A stretch of DNA of 64,000 nucleotides from DALYJJ01 sp033763935 (lineage in GTDB: Bacteria; Acidobacteriota; Terriglobia; Bryobacterales; Bryobacteraceae): NCBI GenBank assembly GCA_033763935.1, contig JANRJO010000007.1:1-64000 (forward strand), given 5' to 3'. Each line of letters opens with the position of its first letter. The stretch's first letter is position 1. The position numbers were made by a program, and so were the translations under genes. This document shows, in pieces, positions 1-7,770 of the stretch. Under the pieces are notes generated by a model. The model was not told where the DNA came from. It searched no databases and saw only the letters and a list, made by a program, of their open reading frames with translations.

Positions 1-1
1 T

Positions 2-124
2 GCTTCCGCCTGGCTGCTCACCGAGAAACACTTCCAAAAAGTCACCGGGCACCAAGAGCTGTGGGCTCTTGCCGTGCACTTAGGGCGAGAGAAGGCCAGC
101 CCTTCACAGCAAAAGGTGGCGTAA
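2..124 (+). pseudogene. C-terminal tail of a probable transposase (partial, cut by window edge)
   Basis: An open frame enters from the left edge and ends at TAA 122-124, giving 40 residues with the pattern AWLLTEKHFQKVTGHQELW. This resembles the short C-terminal tail of IS transposases, where an aromatic/basic helix is followed by a GHxxLW segment. The catalytic part lies outside the window, so the family cannot be fixed. The IS-end-like repeats just downstream support a mobile-element origin. I infer the tail of an insertion sequence; a fragment of an unrelated protein remains possible. Confidence 0.4.
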
Positions 125-160
125 GATGAAGTCACCCGCCGTTTTGACCTTCAACTACGG

Positions 161-220
161 CGGGGACACTGTCCGGCCGGGGACATGGTTGACACTCTAG
201 ACCGGGGACATGGTTGACAC
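161..220. repeat. Tandem repeats resembling the end of an insertion sequence
   Basis: The 19-mer CCGGGGACATGGTTGACAC occurs at 177-195 and again at 202-220, a 25-base period. A degenerate third copy (CGGGGACACTGTCC) lies at 161-174. Repeated GGGGACATGGTTGACAC-type units are what I would expect at the ends of IS481/IS3-like elements, where the transposase binds. With the transposase tail at 2-124 this looks like a left-over IS end. The repeat is seen directly; the IS family is inference. Confidence 0.6.
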
Positions 221-561
221 GTGTTGCGGCGGCGGGCCGGGAGGTGAGGGCGATTTGCTGGCGGAACGCTACGGCTCGCCGTGGACCGTCTTCGCCTTCC
301 GCACGTCCTTCTGAGCCGACTTGGCCGGATGGACGGTCGCGACCGGCAACGCGTGCGCGGCCGCGCGTTTTGCCAACATGCAAGCGAGGGCGAGGCCGGC
401 TTGCTTGGCGGCCTGAGGGAATTCCTTGGGAGGCTGCGGGCATCGTGTGAAGGCGGGACTCGGACCGGCCTCGCGGAGGGCGGCGAGCACGCGCGCTCGG
501 GGAGGAGCGCGTTGGCGCTTGCATGATACAGTGAGGATTCGGTTCCCCCTTTCCACCTACC
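221..561. other. Non-coding or decayed stretch before the transketolase genes
   Basis: No frame here has a recognisable product. Several short overlapping frames are open on both strands, as expected in GC-rich DNA. The minus-strand frame at 269-556 (basic, Ala/Pro-rich) may be remains of the same mobile element but matches no family I know. A possible promoter for the downstream gene lies near 525-540, with a TACAGT-like -10. Confidence 0.4.
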
Positions 562-1383
562 ATGACGAAAACGCAGAATGTCCAGGAGCTTGAGCAGATC
601 GCCCGGAAGATTCGCCGCGACATCATTGAGATGACCGGGGCGGCGAAGTCGGGGCACCCGGGCGGGTCGCTGTCGGCAGTGGAGATCATCGTCACGCTGT
701 ACTGGGACGTGCTACAGCACGACCCGTCGAATCCGAAGTGGGCGCAGCGCGATCGCGTCCTTCTCTCGAAGGGCCACGCGGCGCCGGTCCTTTATTCCGC
801 CATGGCCGAGTGCGGCTATACGCCGGTGGACCAATTGAACACGCTGCGGCGGCTGGGCTCGATCTACCAGGGGCACCCGGACGTGCGATTTATCCCGGCG
901 CTCGAAGCCTCGACGGGTTCGCTGGGGCAGGGGTTGTCGCTGGCGATCGGCATGGGGCTCGCCGCGAAGCTCGACCAGAGCCCGTCGCGCGCCTACGTGA
1001 TCCTGGGTGACGGCGAGATTCAGGAAGGGCAGATTTGGGAAGCGGCGATGTTCGCCTCGTATCACAAGGTGGACAACGTGGTGGCGATCGTCGACTGCAA
1101 CAAGATCCAGCTCGACGGCTTCGTCAAAGACATCATGGAGGTCGAGCCGCTGGCTGACAAGTGGCGCGCGTTCGGCTGGCACGTGATCGAAGCCGACGGC
1201 CACAGTATTCCCGCGCTGCAGAAGGCCTTCGCGGAGGCGGCTGCCACGAAGGGCCAGCCCACGGCGCTGATTGCGCACACGATCAAGGGCAAGGGTGTCT
1301 CGTTCATGGAGAACAACCCCAAGTACCACGGTGTGGCGCCGACTACTTCGGAAGTAGAAGCGGCAATGAAGGAACTGGCATAG
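562..1383 (+). CDS. Transketolase, N-terminal (thiamine diphosphate-binding) subunit
   Basis: This 273-residue protein covers only the first half of a classical transketolase: the pyrophosphate-side domain that binds ThDP and metal. Diagnostic segments are SGHPGGSLSAVE near residue 30, LSKGHAAP near 70, and the ThDP motif GDGEIQEGQIWEA near 155, followed by the second metal ligand region IVDCNKIQ. The protein would pair with the C-terminal subunit encoded 10 bases downstream to form the active enzyme, which moves two-carbon ketol units in the non-oxidative pentose phosphate pathway. The ATG at 562 has no obvious Shine-Dalgarno sequence. Split transketolases are known in many bacteria and archaea, so this is a natural arrangement rather than a broken gene. 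Confidence 0.95.
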   Translation: MTKTQNVQELEQIARKIRRDIIEMTGAAKSGHPGGSLSAVEIIVTLYWDVLQHDPSNPKWAQRDRVLLSKGHAAPVLYSAMAECGYTPVDQLNTLRRLGSIYQGHPDVRFIPALEASTGSLGQGLSLAIGMGLAAKLDQSPSRAYVILGDGEIQEGQIWEAAMFASYHKVDNVVAIVDCNKIQLDGFVKDIMEVEPLADKWRAFGWHVIEADGHSIPALQKAFAEAAATKGQPTALIAHTIKGKGVSFMENNPKYHGVAPTTSEVEAAMKELA

Positions 1384-1393
1384 GAGGGAACGC

Positions 1394-2362
1394 ATGGCGA
1401 CGAAAACGAAGTACGACCTGAAGACGGGCGGTGCGACGCGCGAGGCGTTCGGCAAAACGCTCGTGGAACTGGGGCGCGAGAATCCGAACGTGGTGGTGTG
1501 CGACGCGGACCTCTCCAAATCGACGTTTACGCACCTGTTCGCCAAGGAGTTTCCGAACCGCTTCTTCTCCTGCGGCATTGCCGAGGCCAACATGGTGGGG
1601 ATCGGCGCGGGCCTCTCCTCGAGCGGCAAGATCGCGTTCGTGTCGAGCTTCTCGGCCTTTGTGTTGAACAAAGGCTTCGAGCAGCTGCGCGTCACGGCGG
1701 CGTTTCCGAACGTGAACCTGAAGGTGGTGGGGACGCATTCGGGCATCTCTATCGGCGAGGACGGGCCTTCGCAGATGGCGATTGAGGACCTGTCGCTCGC
1801 CGGGTCGCTGGCCGGTTTCACGGTGATCTCGCCGGCGGACGAGGTGGCGATGGCGGCACTGGTGCGCGCGGCGGCGGAGATGGTGGGTCCGGTGTTTATC
1901 CGCGCGGGTCGCGCGAAGGTCCCGGTGATTTACACGGCGGGGCAGAAGTTCGAGATCGGGAAGGCGATTGAGCTGGTGGAGGGCAGTGATCTGACGATCA
2001 TCGCCACGGGTCTGCTGGTGGCGGAGGCGATTCGCGCGGCGGAGACGCTGGAGGCGGAGGGCGTTTCGGCGCGCGTGATCGACATCCACACGATCAAGCC
2101 GATCGATCGCGAGGCGATTGCGAAGGCGGCGCGGGAGACGGGGGCGATCCTGGTGGCGGAAGAGCACCTGAAGGACTGCGGCCTGGGGGTGCGCGTGGCG
2201 CAGGTGGTAGCGGAAGAGCACCCGTGCGTGATGGCGTTTGTGGGGGTGGATAACACATACGCGGAATCCGGCAGCCCCGAGGCGTTGCTCGAGAAGTACG
2301 GATTCACGGCTCCGGCGGTGGCGGACGCGGCGCGGCGGCTGCTGGCAAAGAAGCGCAAGTAA
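1394..2362 (+). CDS. Transketolase, C-terminal (pyrimidine-binding) subunit
   Basis: A 322-residue protein carrying the pyrimidine-binding domain and the C-terminal transketolase domain. The motif NVVVCDADLSKST is near residue 33, and the region NRFFSCGIAEANMVGIGAGL contains the catalytic Glu that activates the thiamine aminopyrimidine ring. The C-terminal domain follows (IDIHTIKPID, then ILVAEEHLKDCGLG). It begins after a strong GGAGGG ribosome-binding site overlapping the stop of the N-terminal subunit gene, so the two halves are surely co-translated. Together they equal one full transketolase. A DXP-synthase-like role is less likely because the two-gene layout and lengths fit transketolase. 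Confidence 0.95.
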   Translation: MATKTKYDLKTGGATREAFGKTLVELGRENPNVVVCDADLSKSTFTHLFAKEFPNRFFSCGIAEANMVGIGAGLSSSGKIAFVSSFSAFVLNKGFEQLRVTAAFPNVNLKVVGTHSGISIGEDGPSQMAIEDLSLAGSLAGFTVISPADEVAMAALVRAAAEMVGPVFIRAGRAKVPVIYTAGQKFEIGKAIELVEGSDLTIIATGLLVAEAIRAAETLEAEGVSARVIDIHTIKPIDREAIAKAARETGAILVAEEHLKDCGLGVRVAQVVAEEHPCVMAFVGVDNTYAESGSPEALLEKYGFTAPAVADAARRLLAKKRK

Positions 2363-2389
2363 CACGGCTACAGCCGGGTAGACACCCCG

Positions 2390-2418
2390 TTGCAATCCGT
2401 ACGCATCTGGCATAAGCT
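2390..2418 (+). promoter_or_regulatory. Possible sigma70-type promoter for the IPT/TIG gene
   Basis: TTGCAA at 2390-2395 and TAAGCT at 2413-2418 are separated by exactly 17 bases. They lie 23 bases before the ATG at 2441, which has its own GGGAGGG ribosome-binding site. Each box has mismatches to consensus, so this is a moderate prediction. Confidence 0.35.
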
Positions 2419-2440
2419 CTTGTGTGGGAGGGCGAATCAG

Positions 2441-2791
2441 ATGCGTTTGTCTCTTATTCTGGCACTGGCGGCAGCGCTCCTTTTACTGACGCCGAGCGTG
2501 ATGAGCGCGCAGGCGGGAACCCCGAAGCTGACGGCGGTTGAGCCGGGCACGGGCAAAGGCGGGGACACGTTCGCGGTGACGGGCGAGAACCTGGACAAGA
2601 GCTTCATTGCGGAGCTGTACCTGACCGACGGCAAGAACGACATCAAGGTTCCGATGGTGGAGCAGACGGCTACCTCGATCAAGTTCACGGCGCCGAAGGA
2701 CTGCAAGGCCGGGCGTTACAGCCTGATGGTGCTGACGGCGGGCAAGGACCCGAAGCTGATTGAAGAGCCGGTGCGGCTGACGATCGAATAG
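2441..2791 (+). CDS. Secreted IPT/TIG-domain protein
   Basis: A 116-residue protein. The ATG at 2441 is preferred because it follows a GGAGGG site and starts a typical signal peptide (MRLSLILALAAALLLLTP then an Ala-X-Ala-like cleavage region near residue 24). The mature part, from TPKLTAVEPGTGKGGD through VRLTIE, is one Ig-like IPT/TIG fold: the opening proline-glycine pattern, the FAVTGENLDKSF strand-turn and the TATSIKFTAP strand are characteristic. Such single-domain proteins are exported and probably bind a surface or partner; no enzymatic residues are visible. It stands between the transketolase pair and the transhydrogenase without obvious functional linkage. Confidence 0.75.
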   Translation: MRLSLILALAAALLLLTPSVMSAQAGTPKLTAVEPGTGKGGDTFAVTGENLDKSFIAELYLTDGKNDIKVPMVEQTATSIKFTAPKDCKAGRYSLMVLTAGKDPKLIEEPVRLTIE

Positions 2792-2921
2792 CCTTTTCGT
2801 GCGGAAGGAGGGGCGGCGCGGTCCGCCCCTCGCCCTGCCCTCCCCCTCGCTTACAATTGGAATGCAACGGCTTCCGGCGGCGGCGGGTGAGGTGCGCGCC
2901 GGGAGCGCAGAAAGGGATTGG

Positions 2922-4346
2922 ATGCCACAGTTCGACTACGACATGGTGGTGATCGGCTCGGGCCCGGCGGGGCAGCGGGCGGCCATCCAGGCGGCGAAGC
3001 TCGACAAACGGGTTGCGCTCATCGAGAAGAAGACGGTTCTCGGGGGCGTGAGCGTGAATACGGGCACCATTCCCAGCAAGACGTTGCGCGAGGCGGTTCT
3101 GGATCTGTCCGGCTATCGGGAGCGCGAGTTTTACGGGGCTTCCTACACGGTGAAGCAGAACATCACGATGCAGGATCTTTTGCTGCGCACCGACAAAGTG
3201 ATCCGGCACGAGATTGATGTGACGCGGCATCAGTTGCTGCGCAACGGAGTGGAGCTGGTAGCGGCGGTGGCGTCGTTCACGGGGCCGAACACGCTGATGC
3301 TGGATTTCGTGGATGGGCGCGGGCAGCGCTCGATTACATCGCAGGCGATTGTGATTGCGACCGGGACGGAGGCTACGCGGGACCCGCACATTCCGTTCGA
3401 CGGGCAGCACATCATGATCAGCGACGACATTCTGAGCCTGGACCGGCTGCCGAAGACGATGACGGTGGTGGGAGCGGGCGTGATCGGCTGCGAGTATGCG
3501 AGCATGTTTGCCGCGCTGGGGGTGCGGGTGACGCTGATCGACAAGCGGCCGCGGCTACTGCCCTTCGTGGACTGCGAGATTGTCGACACGCTGGCCTATC
3601 ATCTTCGGGAGAACCGCGTGACGCTACGCCTGGGGGAGGAGGTGAGCGGCATCGAACTCCTCGAGGACGAGCACGGCAAGCGGGTGCGGATCGTGCTTGA
3701 GAGCGGCAAGCAGGTGATCACGGAGATGGCGCTCTACAGCATTGGGCGCACGGGGGCGACGAGCAAGCTGAACCTGGGCGGGGCGGGCCTTTCGCCGGAC
3801 GATCGCGGGCGCCTGAAGGTGAACGAGCATTATCAGACGGCGGTGCCGACCATCTATGCGGTAGGCGATGTGATCGGGTTCCCGAGCCTGGCGTCGACTT
3901 CGATGGAACAAGGGCGGATTGCCGCGTGCCACGCGTTTCACGTAGCGGCGAAGTCGGTTCCGGAGCTGTTTCCCTACGGCATTTACACCATTCCGGAGAT
4001 CTCCATGGTGGGGCGCAACGAGGAAGAGTTGACGCACGACGGGGTGCCTTACGAGGTAGGGAAGGCGCGGTACCGGGAGATTGCGCGGGGGCAGATCATC
4101 GGGGATACGACGGGTTTGTTGAAGCTGATCTTCCACGCGGAATCGCGACGGCTGCTGGGGGTGCACATCATCGGGGAAGGCGCGAGCGAACTGGTGCACA
4201 TCGGCCAGGCGGTGTTGAGCTACGAAGGCAAGATCGATTACTTCGTGCAGACGGTGTTCAACTACCCGACGCTTGCGGAGTGCTACAAGACGGCGGCTTT
4301 CGACGGCATCAACCGGATGGGGCTGACGACGAGCGCGAACGCCTAG
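2922..4346 (+). CDS. sthA: Soluble pyridine nucleotide transhydrogenase (Si-specific)
   Basis: A 474-residue flavoprotein of the dihydrolipoamide dehydrogenase fold that passes hydride between NADH/NAD+ and NADPH/NADP+ in the cytosol. The FAD-binding GSGPAGQ is near residue 12. The segment GGVSVNTGTIPSK, where related disulfide reductases carry the CxxxxC redox pair, has no cysteines, which is the hallmark of SthA. The NAD(P) Rossmann motif VVGAGVIGCEYASMF is near residue 180, and the dimerisation domain (YTIPEISMVG) follows. The frame stays open upstream to 2799, but ATG 2922 has an AAAGGG site and gives the family length (about 466). It converges with the DUF418 gene: both stop codons share a CTAG. 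It may balance NADPH made by the pentose phosphate route encoded upstream. Confidence 0.93.
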   Translation: MPQFDYDMVVIGSGPAGQRAAIQAAKLDKRVALIEKKTVLGGVSVNTGTIPSKTLREAVLDLSGYREREFYGASYTVKQNITMQDLLLRTDKVIRHEIDVTRHQLLRNGVELVAAVASFTGPNTLMLDFVDGRGQRSITSQAIVIATGTEATRDPHIPFDGQHIMISDDILSLDRLPKTMTVVGAGVIGCEYASMFAALGVRVTLIDKRPRLLPFVDCEIVDTLAYHLRENRVTLRLGEEVSGIELLEDEHGKRVRIVLESGKQVITEMALYSIGRTGATSKLNLGGAGLSPDDRGRLKVNEHYQTAVPTIYAVGDVIGFPSLASTSMEQGRIAACHAFHVAAKSVPELFPYGIYTIPEISMVGRNEEELTHDGVPYEVGKARYREIARGQIIGDTTGLLKLIFHAESRRLLGVHIIGEGASELVHIGQAVLSYEGKIDYFVQTVFNYPTLAECYKTAAFDGINRMGLTTSANA

Positions 4347-5794
4347 TCGGCGGCGGCGGCTTCGGCGGCGCGGGGTTCGCGGTTGGGCTGCTCGCCCTCG
4401 GGCGCGGCTTCACGGGCGGGCGTGAGGGCATCGACCACCAGGACCTCCTGCGGCGCGGCGGGCTCCGTCACGGCGACTTCGGGGCGGATGCGGAAGGGCT
4501 GCCGCTTCCAGTAGGTGAGGGAGCGCCAGCACCACTCGAGGGGTCCGAAGTGGAAGTGGCGCAGCCAGACGGGGCTCATGAGGAGTTGGAACGTCCAGAT
4601 GGCGGCGACGACACCGTAGACCTGGTAGCGCTCCATGCGCTGGTAGAGACCGAAGCCGTAGCCGTAGAAGAGGGTGGAACAGATCAGCGAATGGCTGATG
4701 TAGTTGCTGAAGGCCATCTGGCCGACGGCGGCGAGGCGCGCGGTGAGCCAGGCGAGGGCGCCGGCCTTGAGGATCAATTGCAGGACGGCGACGTATGCCA
4801 GGGCCATGGCGACGCGGCCCAACTGATAGGAGGCCATGGTCCAGTTCGTCTGCACGGGATCGAAGGCGACCTTCCAGGTGAGCCAGGTGGAAACGGCGTT
4901 GAGGGGGACGCCGAGCAGGAAGCCGATGGCGGCCATCCAACCGTAGAAGCGCCAGGATCGCTGCGTCGCGAGGACGCCGGTTTTATAGAGCGCCATGCCG
5001 ATGAACATCATGGCCATCATGTCCCACATGGCGGGAGAATAGTAGGGCATGCCGTGCCACTGACTGACTTCCTTGACGCGCCATTTGAAGAGTTCGACGT
5101 AGCCAGCCTTGTGGGCGTCGATCTCCTTCTTTAGCTGTTCCGGCGTGGGAGCGATGTAGCGAAGCTGCGATTCCCAGCTTTCGAGGGCTGCTTTCTGGTC
5201 GTCGGTGAGGGTCTTGCCCTGTTTCTTGAGGGCGGCGGCCTCTTCGTACTTCTGCTTTTTCTCCTTGGCTTCGAAGCCGCCGGCGATGGAGGCGCCGGTG
5301 AGCAGGGCAATCTGGATTCCGGCGATGATGAGCAGCGCTTTCGGGGAGAGCTTGCGGAACGGATACAGCGCGAGCCCGATGAGGGCGTACGGGTAGAGGA
5401 TATCGCCTTCCCAGACGAGGAACGCGTGGATGATGCCGAACAGGAGCAGCCAGAGGATGCGGCGCAGGTAGACGTCGGCGATGCCGGCATCGGCCCCCCG
5501 CTTGGACGCGCGCTCGGTCAGCAGCAGCAGGCCGACGCCGAACATGAGGGAGAAGATGGCGCGCATCTTGCCGTCCCAGAAGACGTACTGCACGAACCAG
5601 ATGGCCCAATTGGGGCCGCTGTTTCCGCCGGCGACGTTGGGATTGAAGTAGGTCGCCATGGGAAACGCGAACGTCAGGATGTTCATCAGCAGGATGCCGA
5701 GGAGGGCGACGCCCCGGAGCGTGTCGAGGGCGTAGAGACGTTCGGTGGAGGCAACGGGCGCGAAGGAAGTCGAAGAGGCGGAAGAATCGCTCAT
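4343..5794 (-). CDS. DUF418 / YeiB-type multi-pass membrane protein
   Basis: A 483-residue inner-membrane protein. The start RLYALDTLRGVALLGILLMN is the signature of the YeiB/DUF418 family, related in part to heparan-alpha-glucosaminide N-acetyltransferase-like membrane acyltransferases. About eight to ten hydrophobic segments are visible. A charged loop near residues 175-240 (EAKEKKQKYEEAAALKKQ) probably lies outside the membrane. The C-terminal DUF418 domain holds FSNYISHSLICSTLFYGYG and the conserved GPLEWCWRSLTYWKR. The tail is Ala/Glu/Pro-rich. The substrate is unknown for most members. It is transcribed alone, converging on sthA. Confidence 0.85.
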   Translation of the reverse strand: MSDSSASSTSFAPVASTERLYALDTLRGVALLGILLMNILTFAFPMATYFNPNVAGGNSGPNWAIWFVQYVFWDGKMRAIFSLMFGVGLLLLTERASKRGADAGIADVYLRRILWLLLFGIIHAFLVWEGDILYPYALIGLALYPFRKLSPKALLIIAGIQIALLTGASIAGGFEAKEKKQKYEEAAALKKQGKTLTDDQKAALESWESQLRYIAPTPEQLKKEIDAHKAGYVELFKWRVKEVSQWHGMPYYSPAMWDMMAMMFIGMALYKTGVLATQRSWRFYGWMAAIGFLLGVPLNAVSTWLTWKVAFDPVQTNWTMASYQLGRVAMALAYVAVLQLILKAGALAWLTARLAAVGQMAFSNYISHSLICSTLFYGYGFGLYQRMERYQVYGVVAAIWTFQLLMSPVWLRHFHFGPLEWCWRSLTYWKRQPFRIRPEVAVTEPAAPQEVLVVDALTPAREAAPEGEQPNREPRAAEAAAAD

Positions 5795-5840
5795 GGAGGA
5801 ATCCTGGCCTTTCCCCAGATTTTCTTAGGGTAGCACCGGG

Positions 5841-6812
5841 CTACTGTTGCTGCTGCTGCTGCTGCTGATGGTGATCCGCTCCGCCGCTGTCGGGCTCGGC
5901 GGCGGGAGAGGACCAGTGCTCACCGGCGGGCATGGGCAGTTCTTCGGAGGGCGGCGCGGCGTCGGAGGGGGAGACGCGGACGACGACGGCGAGGGCGCTT
6001 TCGGCGACTCCTTTATAGACGCCTTTGGTGGGCGGCACGTCGGCGTAATCCCGACCGATGGCGGTGCGGATATGGCGCGAGCCGGCCATGAGGTTATTGG
6101 TGGGATCGAAGCCGACCCAGCCGAGGCTGGGCAGCAGGGCTTCGACCCAGGCGTGCGTGGCGCCCTCGGCGGAGCGGTCGTGGTCCTGGCGGCGGTGGTA
6201 GAGATAGCCGCTGACGTAGCGGGCGGGAACGCGGAGGTGGCGCAGCAGCGAGATGGAGATGTGAGCGAAATCCTGGCACACGCCGTGGCGCGAGCGAAGG
6301 GCTTCGTCGATGGGGCTGTCGACTTTGGTTGCCTGGGGGACGTAGTCGAAGGTTTCGAACATCCGCGCGTTCAGTTCTTTGAGCAGGGTGAGCGGATCGT
6401 CGCGGCGCACGGCGTCGAACTCGGCGGCGAGGGAGAGCAGCGCGGGGGTGGGCTGGGCGAAAGTGCTGGGGGCAAGGGCTTCCCAGTAGTCGCCCTCGCG
6501 AGCGAGGCGGTCGAGTTCATCCCAGTCGCCGGGGGAGAGGGCGGAGGGCCATTCGTTCTCGCCGCGGACCTCCACCAATGCTTCGGCGATGACGGAGAGG
6601 TCGCGGTGGGCTCCGGGCACGCCGAAGTGGTGAACGTGGTTGCCGAGGAAATCGCGGTAGACCATGACGCGCGCTTTGGGCTTCACGGCCAAGTGAAACT
6701 GCAGGCACCGCTGCGGACCCTCAGTGCGGGGCTGCATGCGGACCTCCATCATGCTCTCGCTGATGGGCTGGCTGTAGCGGAAGCGCGTGACGTGGCGGAT
6801 GGAGTAGTACAC
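5841..6812 (-). CDS. Transglutaminase-like cysteine protease, poly-Gln tail
   Basis: A 323-residue protein with the bacterial transglutaminase-like N-terminal domain (from YYSIRHVTRFRYSQPISESMM) and a transglutaminase core. The catalytic triad is recognisable: Cys in RHGVCQDFAH (near 178), His in THAWVEALLP (near 223) and Asp in GWVGFDPTNN (near 240). In this family the core usually acts as a peptidase. The start is a GTG only 6 bases after the alpha-E gene stop, so it is the last gene of a three-gene operon. The C-terminus is unusual: an acidic/Pro linker, two His and eight Gln residues encoded by a CAG/CAA microsatellite. Confidence 0.9.
   Translation of the reverse strand: MYYSIRHVTRFRYSQPISESMMEVRMQPRTEGPQRCLQFHLAVKPKARVMVYRDFLGNHVHHFGVPGAHRDLSVIAEALVEVRGENEWPSALSPGDWDELDRLAREGDYWEALAPSTFAQPTPALLSLAAEFDAVRRDDPLTLLKELNARMFETFDYVPQATKVDSPIDEALRSRHGVCQDFAHISISLLRHLRVPARYVSGYLYHRRQDHDRSAEGATHAWVEALLPSLGWVGFDPTNNLMAGSRHIRTAIGRDYADVPPTKGVYKGVAESALAVVVRVSPSDAAPPSEELPMPAGEHWSSPAAEPDSGGADHHQQQQQQQQ
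5844..5867. repeat. CTG/CAG trinucleotide microsatellite (poly-Gln)
   Basis: The plus strand reads CTGTTG followed by six CTG units, encoding eight consecutive Gln residues on the minus strand immediately before the stop of the transglutaminase-like gene. Such a run can vary in length by slippage and would change only the protein tail. Confidence 0.9.
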
Positions 6813-6818
6813 GGGGGG

Positions 6819-7766
6819 TCAGGCCTCCAGAGCGGACTCGATGGCGTAGGTGATGTAGACCTCGAAGAGCGCGGTGTGGATTTGCGCGCATTGGCGGCGG
6901 ATGTTTTCGAGGTAGGAGTGGAGTCCTCCGAACATGATTTCCTCGATGGGGGAGTAGCTGAGGGCGGCGCGAAGGCGTCCGGCGAGGCGTTCCAGGTGAG
7001 CGCTTTTGCGCGGGGGTGCGTGTTCGGAGATGGCGTGGAGCGAATTCTGCAGCGCGTCAATCGCGAAGCGGATGGAGTGGGGGAACTCGGCGTTGAGCAG
7101 GAGGAACTCGGCGATGCGTTCGGGCTTGAGGTCGGCGGTGTGGACCTTGCAGTAGGCTTCGAAGGCGCTGGCGCTCTTGAGGAGGCCGAGCCACTCGATG
7201 TGGGCGTCGGCGGCGCCGGGGGCGATGGCGGCGAAGTGGACGTCGAGCAGGGTGGTGAGGTTGAGGGCGCGTTCGATGTAGCGTCCGAGGCGGATGAAGT
7301 GCCAGCCCTCGCCGTGGTTCATCATGGCGTTGGTGATGCCCTGGAAGAGCCAGGAGCCTTCCTGCACGGCGGCGAGGAAGGCCATGGGTTCGGACTCCCA
7401 GGATTCCTCGAGGCCGGCGCGGCGGACCTCATGAAACAGCCGGTTCAGCTGCTCCCACATTTCGGAGCTGATTTGTTCGCGCACCTGGCGGGCGTTTTCG
7501 CGCGCGGAGGTGATGCAGGAGACGATGGAGGAGCGATTGGCGGGGTCGGCGCACCAGGTTTGGACGACGCGGTGGGTATCGAGGGGGACGTCGGCCGACG
7601 GGGAGTGGCCCATGCATTCGAGGACGTGCCGCCAGCGGCGTTCGGCCGGGGTGGCGGAATGATCGAGCATGAGGTTGAGGTTGACCTCGATGAGGCGGGC
7701 GAGGTGTTCGGACCGCTCCAGGTAGCGGCTCATCCAGTAGAGGCTGTCGGCGACGCGGGAGAGCAT
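6819..7766 (-). CDS. Alpha-E domain protein (DUF403)
   Basis: A 315-residue, mostly helical protein opening with MLSRVADSLYWMSRYLERSEHLARLIEVN, the diagnostic start of the alpha-E family; Glu residues recur throughout (WESEPMAFL, FIRLGRYIERALN). Its biochemical role is not established. Comparative genomics places it with ATP-grasp peptide ligases and transglutaminase-like proteases, as here, suggesting a peptide or amide modification pathway. It starts 5 bases after the ATP-grasp stop and ends 6 bases before the transglutaminase start. Confidence 0.9.
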   Translation of the reverse strand: MLSRVADSLYWMSRYLERSEHLARLIEVNLNLMLDHSATPAERRWRHVLECMGHSPSADVPLDTHRVVQTWCADPANRSSIVSCITSARENARQVREQISSEMWEQLNRLFHEVRRAGLEESWESEPMAFLAAVQEGSWLFQGITNAMMNHGEGWHFIRLGRYIERALNLTTLLDVHFAAIAPGAADAHIEWLGLLKSASAFEAYCKVHTADLKPERIAEFLLLNAEFPHSIRFAIDALQNSLHAISEHAPPRKSAHLERLAGRLRAALSYSPIEEIMFGGLHSYLENIRRQCAQIHTALFEVYITYAIESALEA

Positions 7767-7770
7767 GCGA

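Noticed and set aside
562..2362. Transketolase broken by a stop codon
   Set aside because: The second half has its own strong ribosome-binding site and start after a 10-base gap, and natural two-subunit transketolases are well known.
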